Shown here: piece after piece, positions 6,687 to 14,291 of the stretch
How positions within the stretch are numbered: the stretch's first letter is position 1
Layout of the letters: every line of letters begins with the position of its first letter
Source of the DNA: DSAR01 sp034437315
GTDB lineage: Bacteria; Chloroflexota; Anaerolineae; B4-G1
Direction of reading: 5' to 3'
NCBI GenBank assembly: GCA_034437315.1
Contig: DAOTUC010000326.1
Span: 1 to 14,291, forward strand
DNA: 14,291 nt
Notes under the pieces: model-generated
What the model was told of the DNA's origin: nothing
The model's database searches: none
The model's input: the letters and a program-made list of their open reading frames with translations, nothing else
Position numbers and translations under genes: made by a program

Positions 6687-8036
6687 ATGATGACTTCAGT
6701 TCGTCAAAGAATAGCGCGGAGCCTCTATACTGTAACTCGTCCAGGCACGCTAAAATCCCTGGATGAGTTGAGACAGCTTCAATGGCTGGACGAGGATGAG
6801 CAAATCTCGCTACAACGCAAGCGCCTACACCAATTGCTCGAATATGCAAACACACACGTTCCCTATTATCGAGATTTGTTCCAGGAGATCGGTTTCCATC
6901 CCTTGGACTTTGCCACGGACCCCACATGTTTTAGAAAATTGCCGCTCCTGACCAAGGACATCGTGCGCCAGAACTTTGAGCGCCTTATCACAACGGATCC
7001 ATCCAGACAGAACATCATCTTTAAAGCCAAGACAGGGGGAACGACCGGCGAACCAATGCGGTTTATGCAAGATCGCATCTATGATGATTATCGAGCAGCC
7101 CATATTTTTCACCAGATGGAGTGGTCGGGATGGCAGCTTGGACAGCCACAAGGCTGGCTATGGGGACATGTGCTAGCCGGGACCGGTTCCGAAGAAGGCT
7201 CTGCCGTTGGCAAACTGAAGGATTGGATAGTGGGCCGTTTCCGCTCAAATGCCTTTCACTTGACGCCAGAGAGCATGGAACAATTCGCTTCCCAGTTGGA
7301 GAGACATCCTCAAACTGTGGTGTGGAGTTACGTCTCGACTATGTATCGGTTTGCTCAGTTTGTCCAGGAAAGAGACTGTCATATCAATTTGCACGCGATC
7401 TACACGGCGGCGGAGCCTCTTTATGACTACCAAAGGCAGTTCATCGAGGACACTTTCGATTGTCGAGTGTTCAACAGCTACTCCAGCGTGGAAATCGGGC
7501 ACATCGCCTGCGAATGCGACCGGCATAATGGATTACACATCATGACAAGGAACTGTGTCTTGGAAGTCCTGCGCGATGGACAACCTGTCCCAGATGGCGA
7601 AGAAGGCGAATTTGTCCTGACCAACCTGACCAACTGGTCGTTCCCCTTCATTCGTTATAAGATTGAGGATGGAGGCAGGAAGTGCGTGCAACCATGTACC
7701 TGTGGGCGGGGACTACCGATGCTGGAGATAGTTGAGGGTCGTGTCATAGATTTCTTCCAGACCAGAGATAGAGGTAGAATGTGGGGAGCGTTTGTTGTCC
7801 CCATGGTCCCAACACTGGGAAAAATCAAGCAGTATCAAATTGTTCAAAAATCCCTAGACCAACTTGTGTTCCGTATAGTTAGTGATGGTCCTATTGATGA
7901 ATTAAAATTCAAGGAGATTCAGAAGGCATGTAAAATCGCTTTGGGAGATAATGTGGAAGCCCATATAGAATACGTGGATAGTTTACCTATCACGCCTACG
8001 GGTAAGCATCGCTATGTCATTTCTGAGGTGGAGTAG
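6687..8036 (+). CDS. PaaK/CapK-type adenylate-forming enzyme, copy 1
   Basis: Adenylate-forming enzyme related to phenylacetate-CoA ligase (PaaK) and to the CapK-type proteins of capsule loci. It is expected to activate a carboxylic acid with ATP. Numbering from 6687: HVPYYRDLF near residue 55; the phosphate loop KTGGTTGEP (115-123); the aromatic/Glu motif YSSVE (265-269); FIRYKIEDGG, where the usual GD is ED but the Asp is kept; and the C-terminal lysine in TPTGKHRYV (K440). Cysteines at 275, 277, 337 and 339 (ECD and CTCGRGLP) could hold a structural zinc, as in PaaK relatives. An in-frame ATG at 6588 would add 33 unrelated residues. GGAGG at 6677-6681 supports 6687 or 6690, and the resulting ~449 residues match the next gene. 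Substrate unknown. Confidence 0.87.
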   Translation: MMTSVRQRIARSLYTVTRPGTLKSLDELRQLQWLDEDEQISLQRKRLHQLLEYANTHVPYYRDLFQEIGFHPLDFATDPTCFRKLPLLTKDIVRQNFERLITTDPSRQNIIFKAKTGGTTGEPMRFMQDRIYDDYRAAHIFHQMEWSGWQLGQPQGWLWGHVLAGTGSEEGSAVGKLKDWIVGRFRSNAFHLTPESMEQFASQLERHPQTVVWSYVSTMYRFAQFVQERDCHINLHAIYTAAEPLYDYQRQFIEDTFDCRVFNSYSSVEIGHIACECDRHNGLHIMTRNCVLEVLRDGQPVPDGEEGEFVLTNLTNWSFPFIRYKIEDGGRKCVQPCTCGRGLPMLEIVEGRVIDFFQTRDRGRMWGAFVVPMVPTLGKIKQYQIVQKSLDQLVFRIVSDGPIDELKFKEIQKACKIALGDNVEAHIEYVDSLPITPTGKHRYVISEVE

Positions 8037-8040
8037 AGAC

Positions 8041-9375
8041 ATGTACTCGACACTTTATCGTATGGCAAAGCTACTCAAACCAGGTGAGCTAACGGCTCGA
8101 CGATACTTACACGATCTAGATAAAACGCAATGGTTGTCCCGGTCAGAGTTAGAGGCGCTCCAGCTTGCCAAAATCCAGCGCCTGTTGCAACATGCCTATG
8201 AACACGTACCCTATTACCGGGAGCGATATCGGCGTGCGGGCATTCATCCTCAGGATATCCATAGTCTAAAAGATTTTCAAGCTTTGCCTTTCTTGACCAA
8301 GGAAAATGTGAATAACCAAATGGACCAGCTTGTCTCCGAAAACTTTTATGGCGGGCTCTATCCGAATCAAACTGGAGGGTCCACAGGTCAACCTATGCGC
8401 TTTTTCGTCGAGGATTCTTTTTGGCGTTGGAATGTGGCCCTTGAGAACCGCGGGCGGAGTTGGTATGGTGTTCAAGAGGGAGACAAGATGGCCTGGTTGT
8501 GGGGCGCGAGCCAGGATATGCCCGATTGGAATTGGTCAAGCCGTCTGAAAGCATGCATGACGCGCCAGCGTTACCTGAATGCCTTTGCTATGACGGAGAC
8601 CAAGATGCAGACATTTTCCAAAATGCTCGTTCGCTGGCAACCAGTGATGATCAGAGCCTATGCCTCGGCGCTCTCTTTGTTTGCCCAGTACCTCAAAGAA
8701 CAAAGGATCACCGATATTCACCCAAGACTGATCGAAACCACGGCCGAGAAAGTGACAGACGCGCAGCGTGATTTGTTTGAAACGGTCTTTCACTGTCCTG
8801 TAGCCGATTGCTACAGCGCCCGTGAATTGGCGACAATCGCCTATCAGTGCCCGGTGGGCGCTATGCACGTCTGCGAAACGCGGTATCTGGAAATCGTTGC
8901 CGATGGAAAAGTTGTTCCGCCCGGTCAATTGGGCGAAGTAGTTATCACTTCTTTACATCAGTTTGCCATGCCCTTGATTCGGTACAAGATCGGCGACATG
9001 GGAATCTACGAGCCAAACGACTGCCCCTGTGGTCGCGGATTACCAACTCTACGCGAGATCGTGGGACGAACACATGACTATTTGGTCACGTCTGATGGGC
9101 AATTCGTACATGGTGAATTCTTCGCTTACACCTTCCGCGTCAAACCGGAGGTCGTGCGGTACCAGGTACACCAGACCGACCGCTATCATCTTGATGTGAA
9201 AATTGTGTGTCGGGAACCGGTCAGCGATGCGTGGGTCGACGGTGTTCGTGCTGAAATTCAAGCCCGTTTCGGCGAGCCTACGCACATTTCCCTTCAACTT
9301 GTTGACAAAATTGAGTTGACGCCGGCCGGCAAACATCGCTATATCATCTCGGAGGTCGAGCCTGATTTTGTCTAA
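8041..9375 (+). CDS. PaaK/CapK-type adenylate-forming enzyme, copy 2
   Basis: Paralogue of the preceding gene with the same architecture. Numbering from 8041: LLQHAYEHVPYYRERYR near residues 45-61; QTGGSTGQPMRFF (110-122); YSARE (258-262); PLIRYKIGDMG with a canonical GD; CPCGRGLP; and the C-terminal lysine in TPAGKHRY (K431). Unlike copy 1 it keeps only one Cys in the upstream pair (YQCPVG), so any metal site differs. The frame opens at 8014 inside the preceding gene, but GGAG at 8030-8033 with 7-base spacing supports the ATG at 8041, four bases after the upstream stop. Tight spacing implies co-translation. Two diverged copies side by side suggest two acids activated, or a heteromeric pair (inference). 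No membrane segment is evident. Confidence 0.87.
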   Translation: MYSTLYRMAKLLKPGELTARRYLHDLDKTQWLSRSELEALQLAKIQRLLQHAYEHVPYYRERYRRAGIHPQDIHSLKDFQALPFLTKENVNNQMDQLVSENFYGGLYPNQTGGSTGQPMRFFVEDSFWRWNVALENRGRSWYGVQEGDKMAWLWGASQDMPDWNWSSRLKACMTRQRYLNAFAMTETKMQTFSKMLVRWQPVMIRAYASALSLFAQYLKEQRITDIHPRLIETTAEKVTDAQRDLFETVFHCPVADCYSARELATIAYQCPVGAMHVCETRYLEIVADGKVVPPGQLGEVVITSLHQFAMPLIRYKIGDMGIYEPNDCPCGRGLPTLREIVGRTHDYLVTSDGQFVHGEFFAYTFRVKPEVVRYQVHQTDRYHLDVKIVCREPVSDAWVDGVRAEIQARFGEPTHISLQLVDKIELTPAGKHRYIISEVEPDFV

Positions 9376-9414
9376 AGTCGGTGATCCAGGCAACTCCAAA
9401 TACTCGGAGAGACA

Positions 9415-10431
9415 GTGAATCCAACAGAGTGGACTCTATCGGTAGAGCGACAGTGGCTCAAGAAGTTTCTTCGCCCTCCAGCCGGCTTGACGCTTGAAGC
9501 GTTAAGTTTGCTGGAGGGTAAACTGTGGGCGAATGTGCAACTGCGCTATAGTCCGGTCTTCATCGTAGCGCCGCCGCGCGCGGGGACGACGTTGTTGTAT
9601 CAATTGATGACGGGGTGTCTGGCTACCTCGTACTTCACGAATTTGGCTATGCGCTGCCACATCCGAGGTGCGAAGATGACCCCAATCTTCGGCGCCTATC
9701 TTTCTAAGTTGCTTGGCTTGAACCGGAACCACAACACAACCTTCAAAAGTTACTATGGGGCGACCAAGGGATGGGGCGGGGCGCATGAAGGCCGTCTGTT
9801 TTGGCATCAGTGGTTCCCGCAGCACGTTCATGCCATTCCGCCCGGATATTTGTCCCCCGAGGTTCAACGGAACGTCTATCGCGTGGTTGCCGGCATTGAG
9901 CGGGCGTTCGACCTCCCTTTTGTGAATAAGCGCATTATGAATAGCGTTCGGATTGAGGCCCTATCCGAAATCTTTCCTCAAGCCATCTTTATTCGATGTA
10001 CCAGAAATCCCCTGGATATAGCGCAGTCGATCTTTGTCGCGCGGACTCGTGATTTTCCCTTTCAGGATCAAGAGAGAGATCCGAAGAAATTCTGGGTGTC
10101 GGTCCGGCCCAAAGAATATGAGACGATTAAAAACAAGGGTCTGATTGAACAGGTGTGCGAGCAGGTTTACTATGTCGAGCAGAGCATCATCGCGGCCCGC
10201 GAGGCGCTAGGCGAGGATCGATTCCTCACGGTTGATTATAAAGATCTGTGCCAAGCTCCGCATCGAGAGATGGATCGGATCGTCAAATTTATGAACGCTC
10301 ATAACGCTCCGACCCGTGTGATCAGATCCTTCCCTGATACATTCCCTTATTCAACGGGCCGCAAGATCGATGAGGATAGCTACCTGGCTATGAGCGATTA
10401 CGTGAATCAGCTTTATGATCATCGCGTATGA
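9415..10431 (+). CDS. PAPS-dependent sulfotransferase
   Basis: Probable sulfotransferase moving sulfate from PAPS to a hydroxyl or amino group, here most likely on the glycan made by the locus. The 5'-phosphosulfate loop is FIVAPPRAGTTLLYQL (49-64, core PRAGTT at 54-59). The 3'-phosphate-binding segment is IFIRCTRNPLDIAQSIF (191-207). FLTVDYKDLCQAP is the typical strand-helix that follows. At 338 residues it matches bacterial and eukaryotic single-domain members. The start is GTG at 9415 with GGAGA at 9406-9410. Its stop overlaps the ATG of the aminotransferase remnant (ATGA), indicating they were once translationally coupled. Confidence 0.88.
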   Translation: MNPTEWTLSVERQWLKKFLRPPAGLTLEALSLLEGKLWANVQLRYSPVFIVAPPRAGTTLLYQLMTGCLATSYFTNLAMRCHIRGAKMTPIFGAYLSKLLGLNRNHNTTFKSYYGATKGWGGAHEGRLFWHQWFPQHVHAIPPGYLSPEVQRNVYRVVAGIERAFDLPFVNKRIMNSVRIEALSEIFPQAIFIRCTRNPLDIAQSIFVARTRDFPFQDQERDPKKFWVSVRPKEYETIKNKGLIEQVCEQVYYVEQSIIAAREALGEDRFLTVDYKDLCQAPHREMDRIVKFMNAHNAPTRVIRSFPDTFPYSTGRKIDEDSYLAMSDYVNQLYDHRV

Positions 10432-10878
10432 TTCCTTTCTAAGTCCCTATTACGATCATTTGTAGGTTTTAGCGGCACTGCGCCCCGATGCGATTTTGAG
10501 TCGGCCCTGGCAGCGCGAGCACTGGCCAAGTACAACCGGCCTTACTTTTCGTATGGCAGCGCCGGAGTTATAGCTGCGTTCAAGGCGCTAGATATCGTCC
10601 AGGCCGAGGTCATCTTGCTGGCCTATACCTGTCTTGTCATAGCGCATGCTGTGATGGCCTCCGGTAATCGGCCCGTCTTTGCGGACATTGATCTGGTCGA
10701 TTGCAGCATAGATATAAGCACTGAAACAGGCTCTACCCATATGTGCAGCAAGTTCCCCAATGCCGCTCAAGCGACCAGAGAGATGACCAACTTGCCGTGC
10801 TGTTCCTACTTGCGGGAAGACGACGCTCAATACATAGTTACCTCTGTGCTGGATTCCGTGCCTGCCAGCAAAGTATAG
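10428..10878 (+). pseudogene. DegT/DnrJ/EryC1-type aminotransferase, core deleted
   Basis: Remnant of a PLP-dependent sugar aminotransferase. The ATG at 10428 overlaps the sulfotransferase stop and reads only MIPF before TAA at 10440. The homologous frame continues one base over as SKSLLRSFVGFSG from 10438, so a small indel has broken the start. It then gives YFSYGSAGVIAAFKALDI, LLAYTCLVIAHAVMASG and RPVFADIDLVDCSIDI, the classic N-terminal third of the family. Around 10720-10740 it jumps in frame to KFPNAAQATREMTNLPC and REDDAQYIVTSVLDS, the classic C-terminus, ending at TAG 10876. About two thirds of the normal ~370 residues, including the PLP-binding lysine, are absent. No stop interrupts the joined frame, so a short product cannot be wholly excluded. 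Confidence 0.82.
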
Positions 10879-10970
10879 CCTCTCGCATTACTTTTCCTGC
10901 TCACTCCTGTCGAATCAATAATGCTGTTCCGCGCTCCTTTAAGGTTTTTTTACCTCTTGCATACCGATTG

Positions 10971-10991
10971 TTGACAGCCCTGAGGTATAAT
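10971..10991 (+). promoter_or_regulatory. Possible promoter of the secreted-protein gene
   Basis: TTGACA (10971-10976) and TATAAT (10986-10991) match the two consensus boxes but are only 9 bases apart, far short of the usual 16-18. Either TATAAT works with an unrecognised upstream box, or TTGACA works with the weaker TTAACG just downstream. It lies in the 196-base gap after the aminotransferase remnant and about 84 bases before the next start. Confidence 0.3.
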
Positions 10992-11074
10992 TTTAACGTG
11001 AGCCTTGGAGCAGCTCGGGGCCGATTGGACGAGAGTTGCCTGGTTAAAAAATATCAACAGTGAGGAAGGAAAAG

Positions 11075-14000
11075 ATGATGAAACAGAAATTCTTTTATTT
11101 GTGCATAATCACGCTTTGGGTGGCCTCGTTCCTGTTCGGCCCCGTGTCGCTGGTCCATGCCCAGGAGTGGCAGGATTTATCGTCGGACATTGACGGCGAT
11201 AGATTGTCGAACGACGTGGAGAACGCAGGATGGTATAATGAGGCTGGAGGGCCTTTTTTTACCGACCCCTTCGACGCAGACAGCGACAACGATGGTCTGA
11301 CCGATGGGGAAGAAATGCTCTTTGGTACCAATCCGCTCGATAGTACGGATCCTGGGATCTATATCAGATATCGAGACGATTTTATGACCAAGCAATACTT
11401 TCATACCTCAGATTCAGCTTACCTATCTATGAAGCAAGCTGGCGATAGATATTTGATGACTGAGGCGATCGTTGTACGTCGTGGAACAACGTTTCACATC
11501 AGCGGACCCAGCACGGCTACACTAACCATCGATGGCAATGGCTATACTACGCTAATACCCACGATCAGTGGGGATTACGATCTCTACGAGGGTGGTTGGC
11601 CCGTCAATGTGCCGGTCAATGGGCGAGTGGGTATATTCACAGCCACGATGTCCTTTTCCGGTGGTGCGCAACAGGAACTGCCAATCTATGTCATCTTTGA
11701 GATACCGAATGCCACGACAGATCCCTCTCTCCCATGGGATCAATCCCTATCGCAAGAAGGAATAGAGACCTTTCTCTATAACGACAATCCTGCCGATGTA
11801 CGGGATGAGACCGCTGTAATTTGGTACGTAGCTCCTCCATATAAATATTCGCATCGCTGTGACGCTGGTAATGATTTGCCATGCTACAATAAAAATAACT
11901 TCTACCATAGAACCAGCGGATATTCACAAGCATTTTTCACCGAACATTACCGGAAATGGATATTCCTTGACAAGGTGATGTGGCGCATTCACGGGAAAAC
12001 TAGCCAGTACGCAGTGACAGATGCACTTTCCCATGGAGCGGACGAGGAAGCAAGGGTCGATTACAGCAACTTTGGTGGTCATATCCCAGATAGCCAGCCG
12101 CTGTCGTACCAGATTGCCTATGTTCTGCATAGATGGTACGATGATGAAGGATGGACTCAGACAGGGACCGCATGCCATTCTCAAGCTGGTGTTCTTACCT
12201 CCTTCCTACGCTCAGCCGGTATTCCTGCAGAAGTTTTCATCACAGACTGGGATTGGGGGGCATATGACTCCTCTGCCCGGGCCTGGTTCAATGACCAATG
12301 GTATGCAGCGCGCAGCTATGTCGGCCCAGAAACTGCTGAAAAATATAAACACTATCCTTTTGACCGCGGTTATACTCCACGCAAACCCATCCATCAGTGG
12401 GATAACTATGGATCGTATAAAGAGAATAACAGCCATATTCTCGTAACGGCTAACGCCAATTGGGATTGGGAAATGGTTCACACAGGTTACCTCTGGAGCA
12501 ACGTGACTTGGGGACAACATGAATACCATTGGAGAAGTATCTCACCACTAAGCATGCATAAACATCCCTACATAGATACGTTGAGCGCGATTGTCTGGAA
12601 AGGGCATAGCTGGTTACCGGAGGGATGGCCTGATGCCTACGATCTATCACAGCACCCTAATTATCCTGATGGGCCTTTTAACGAAAACTGGCCCATCGAA
12701 CCGGTGCCTGATAGATGCCCCTCTGGTTTTTCAGGAGATTGTCCTTATCCAGAAGAGGGGGCGATGACTGTAAGCCTCGGCAATCAGTTTATTACCGAAG
12801 CCCAGGTTTCAATAGACAACCGCGTCTATTTACCCTTTGTTGCAAGTAATGTAGCCTCGCAATCCGAATCCGTCCAATTGAGCGCAATCTTGGATGACTA
12901 TGGCGTTGATTTAGATGGGGACGGTCGCTTCAATGAACTGACGTTGGATTTAGAAGTAATCATCTCCAACCCAGGTGTTTACACACTTGGGGGCTCATTA
13001 GTCTTGCAGGATGGCGTGACCGCCTATGGCGGGATCTATGCCGATAGCACGCGGGTCTATTTGCCCGCTGGCACTCAAACTGTGCAGCTTTCGTTTGATG
13101 GGCTGGCGATTGGCGACACAGAGGTTGACGGACCATACCAGGTAGATGATTTATGGATCACTGATTTTGAAGATTTTGATTCACGACTTGGGCCGTGGGA
13201 TGCAGTGTTAGACCGGCAGCAACCAGATTACACCACATCCTCTTACACGGCAGATCAATTTGAGACGACCGCCGCTTCTTTCGCAGGCGACTACGATTAC
13301 CGGGGCGTTGACGAGGATGGCGACGGTCGCCACGAAACCATTGCCATTGACGTCGCCCTTGACATGTCACAGCCGAGCGAGTACCGTGTTGAGGGCGATC
13401 TCTACGATAGTCGGGGCGATTTCGTGGGCCATGCGACCTGGTCCGGCTCCGACTCGACGGCAACGCTCGCTTTCGGACTGGATAAGACCAGGCCACCCTA
13501 CAAACTAGAGCACCTGTTTCTGTTCGATGCCCAGGGCGCAATGCTTGACGCTCGTCAACGGGATGTTTATACGATTGCTGGCTTGGATCAACCGATCAAT
13601 CGGGGGGCAGTCGCGTTGGGCCTCTATCCGTCACCGGGTCGAGTTGTTCCTATGGGCGAACACATCACCCCTACCCACATATTCAACGACACCCCCGTGG
13701 ACCTGGATAGCGATGGTTTGTACGACCAATTACGCATCGACGTCGACGTAGAGGTCAGCCAGGCCGGCGATTACCGCGTTGAGGGCTGGCTACAGGACGC
13801 CGACGGCGACCTGGTCGTTTACGCCCTCGGCGAGCCGACCAGCCTGACAGTCGGCGACCACCGAACGCTCTCCATGGCCTTCGACGGCCGGGCCATCAAC
13901 GGACACGGCCCTGTGAGCGGCGATTATACCGTCGTCGCGCTCAGGGTCCTGGACGGCGACGAGAACGGATACGATATGCTGGACGACGTACAACTGACCG

Positions 14001-14291
14001 GTATGGCGCTGGATTACGACGCCGACGACTTCGCGCCAGCGACCGAAGCCGCCCTCATCTTCCAGGACGATATGGAGAGCGGCGCTGCTGACTGGACATG
14101 GTCTTCCCCCTGGAGCCTCAATGACAAGCAGTGGCCTGCGCCGTCGAAAGTATGGGAAGCCAACGCCTCTGGCAGTCAGAACGGATCATTGAGATCGGTG
14201 GGCCTGGATTTATCGGATTATGCACAGCCTGCCCTTCGCTTCCAAAACACTTACAATATGGCGTCGGCCAGCGACGTGGGATACGTGGAAG
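11075..14291 (+). CDS. Large secreted multidomain protein with transglutaminase-like domain, 3' end outside window
   Basis: An uninterrupted frame runs from ATG 11075 (or 11078) to the last base, 1072 codons without a stop; AGGAAGGA at 11063-11070 is its binding site. A signal peptide is clear: MMKQKFFYLCIITLW, a hydrophobic core, then VHAQ near residue 31. Calcium-binding thrombospondin-type-3-like repeats follow (DIDGDRLSND, DADSDNDGLTDGEE, GTNPLDSTDPG; about 38-92). Residues 93-340 are unrecognised. A transglutaminase-like core reads GTACHSQAGVLTSFLRSAGIP (Cys367), but where the catalytic HAW is expected it has RAW (402-404). Three repeats of about 130 residues begin near 611, 745 and 875, each with a VDxDxDG-type turn and a later GxYxVEG-type strand. 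From about 995 (IFQDDMESG, NGSLRSVGLDLSDY) begins a MAM/jelly-roll-like module. It probably acts outside the cell on or with the surface layer; catalytic activity is uncertain. Confidence 0.85.
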   Translation, partial: MMKQKFFYLCIITLWVASFLFGPVSLVHAQEWQDLSSDIDGDRLSNDVENAGWYNEAGGPFFTDPFDADSDNDGLTDGEEMLFGTNPLDSTDPGIYIRYRDDFMTKQYFHTSDSAYLSMKQAGDRYLMTEAIVVRRGTTFHISGPSTATLTIDGNGYTTLIPTISGDYDLYEGGWPVNVPVNGRVGIFTATMSFSGGAQQELPIYVIFEIPNATTDPSLPWDQSLSQEGIETFLYNDNPADVRDETAVIWYVAPPYKYSHRCDAGNDLPCYNKNNFYHRTSGYSQAFFTEHYRKWIFLDKVMWRIHGKTSQYAVTDALSHGADEEARVDYSNFGGHIPDSQPLSYQIAYVLHRWYDDEGWTQTGTACHSQAGVLTSFLRSAGIPAEVFITDWDWGAYDSSARAWFNDQWYAARSYVGPETAEKYKHYPFDRGYTPRKPIHQWDNYGSYKENNSHILVTANANWDWEMVHTGYLWSNVTWGQHEYHWRSISPLSMHKHPYIDTLSAIVWKGHSWLPEGWPDAYDLSQHPNYPDGPFNENWPIEPVPDRCPSGFSGDCPYPEEGAMTVSLGNQFITEAQVSIDNRVYLPFVASNVASQSESVQLSAILDDYGVDLDGDGRFNELTLDLEVIISNPGVYTLGGSLVLQDGVTAYGGIYADSTRVYLPAGTQTVQLSFDGLAIGDTEVDGPYQVDDLWITDFEDFDSRLGPWDAVLDRQQPDYTTSSYTADQFETTAASFAGDYDYRGVDEDGDGRHETIAIDVALDMSQPSEYRVEGDLYDSRGDFVGHATWSGSDSTATLAFGLDKTRPPYKLEHLFLFDAQGAMLDARQRDVYTIAGLDQPINRGAVALGLYPSPGRVVPMGEHITPTHIFNDTPVDLDSDGLYDQLRIDVDVEVSQAGDYRVEGWLQDADGDLVVYALGEPTSLTVGDHRTLSMAFDGRAINGHGPVSGDYTVVALRVLDGDENGYDMLDDVQLTGMALDYDADDFAPATEAALIFQDDMESGAADWTWSSPWSLNDKQWPAPSKVWEANASGSQNGSLRSVGLDLSDYAQPALRFQNTYNMASASDVGYVE

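Noticed and set aside
8014..8040. Upstream ATG of the second PaaK/CapK-type gene
   Set aside because: It would overlap the preceding gene without a clear binding site, whereas ATG 8041 has GGAG seven bases upstream.
10936..10951. Terminator at CCTTTAAGG followed by seven T
   Set aside because: The palindrome leaves a one-base loop and a four-pair stem, too small for a stable terminator hairpin.
11254..11260. T7 run in the secreted-protein gene as a second slippage site
   Set aside because: Seven T is common by chance and lies in an ordinary Pro-Phe-Phe stretch; there is no extra sign of variability.
12021..12446. 141-residue forward frame inside the secreted-protein gene
   Set aside because: The main frame is open throughout and carries the transglutaminase-like core; this alternative frame shows no domain pattern or binding site.

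Overview
The window looks like part of an exopolysaccharide or cell-surface glycan locus from a free-living bacterium. All real genes read left to right. The types of carbohydrate enzymes, the mixed GTG/TTG/ATG starts, the intergenic hairpin element and the large secreted repeat protein with aspartate-rich DxDGDG motifs recall Chloroflexota (Anaerolineae-like) genomes. That assignment is an impression from protein style and was not tested.

Layout. Bases 1-143 hold two imperfect 74-bp tandem units, each with two GC-clamped palindromes around an ATAT core. They lie directly upstream of a GT4 glycosyltransferase (193-1404) that carries a run of ten G inside its coding sequence. A NodB-type polysaccharide deacetylase with an unusual motif order follows (1474-2757). 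Next is a non-coding stretch containing a 153-bp MITE-like element with terminal inverted repeats (2931-3083). Then come a FemAB/GNAT-type acyltransferase (3171-4184), a UPF0489-like protein with arginase-style metal motifs (4227-5003), and an ATP-grasp ligase that starts on the base after the previous stop (5004-6248). Bases 6270-6553 carry what look like remnants of two lost genes. Two tandem paralogous PaaK/CapK-type adenylate-forming enzymes follow (6687-8036 and 8041-9375), then a PAPS-dependent sulfotransferase (9415-10431). Overlapping its stop is a broken DegT/DnrJ/EryC1-type aminotransferase (10428-10878) that has lost its catalytic core. Last is the first 1072 codons of a large secreted protein (11075 to the window end): signal peptide, calcium-binding-type repeats, a transglutaminase-like domain, three ~130-residue beta-type repeats and the start of a MAM/jelly-roll-like module.

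How the genes may work together (inference). The glycosyltransferase builds a glycan and the deacetylase could free amino groups on it. The ATP-using ligase, the two adenylating enzymes and the FemAB-type transferase could activate and attach acyl or amino-acyl groups, and the sulfotransferase could add sulfate. The lost aminotransferase, the oxidoreductase-like remnant, the MITE and the G-tract suggest that this locus is being remodelled. The secreted protein is probably a separate transcription unit and shows a sharp internal change in base composition.
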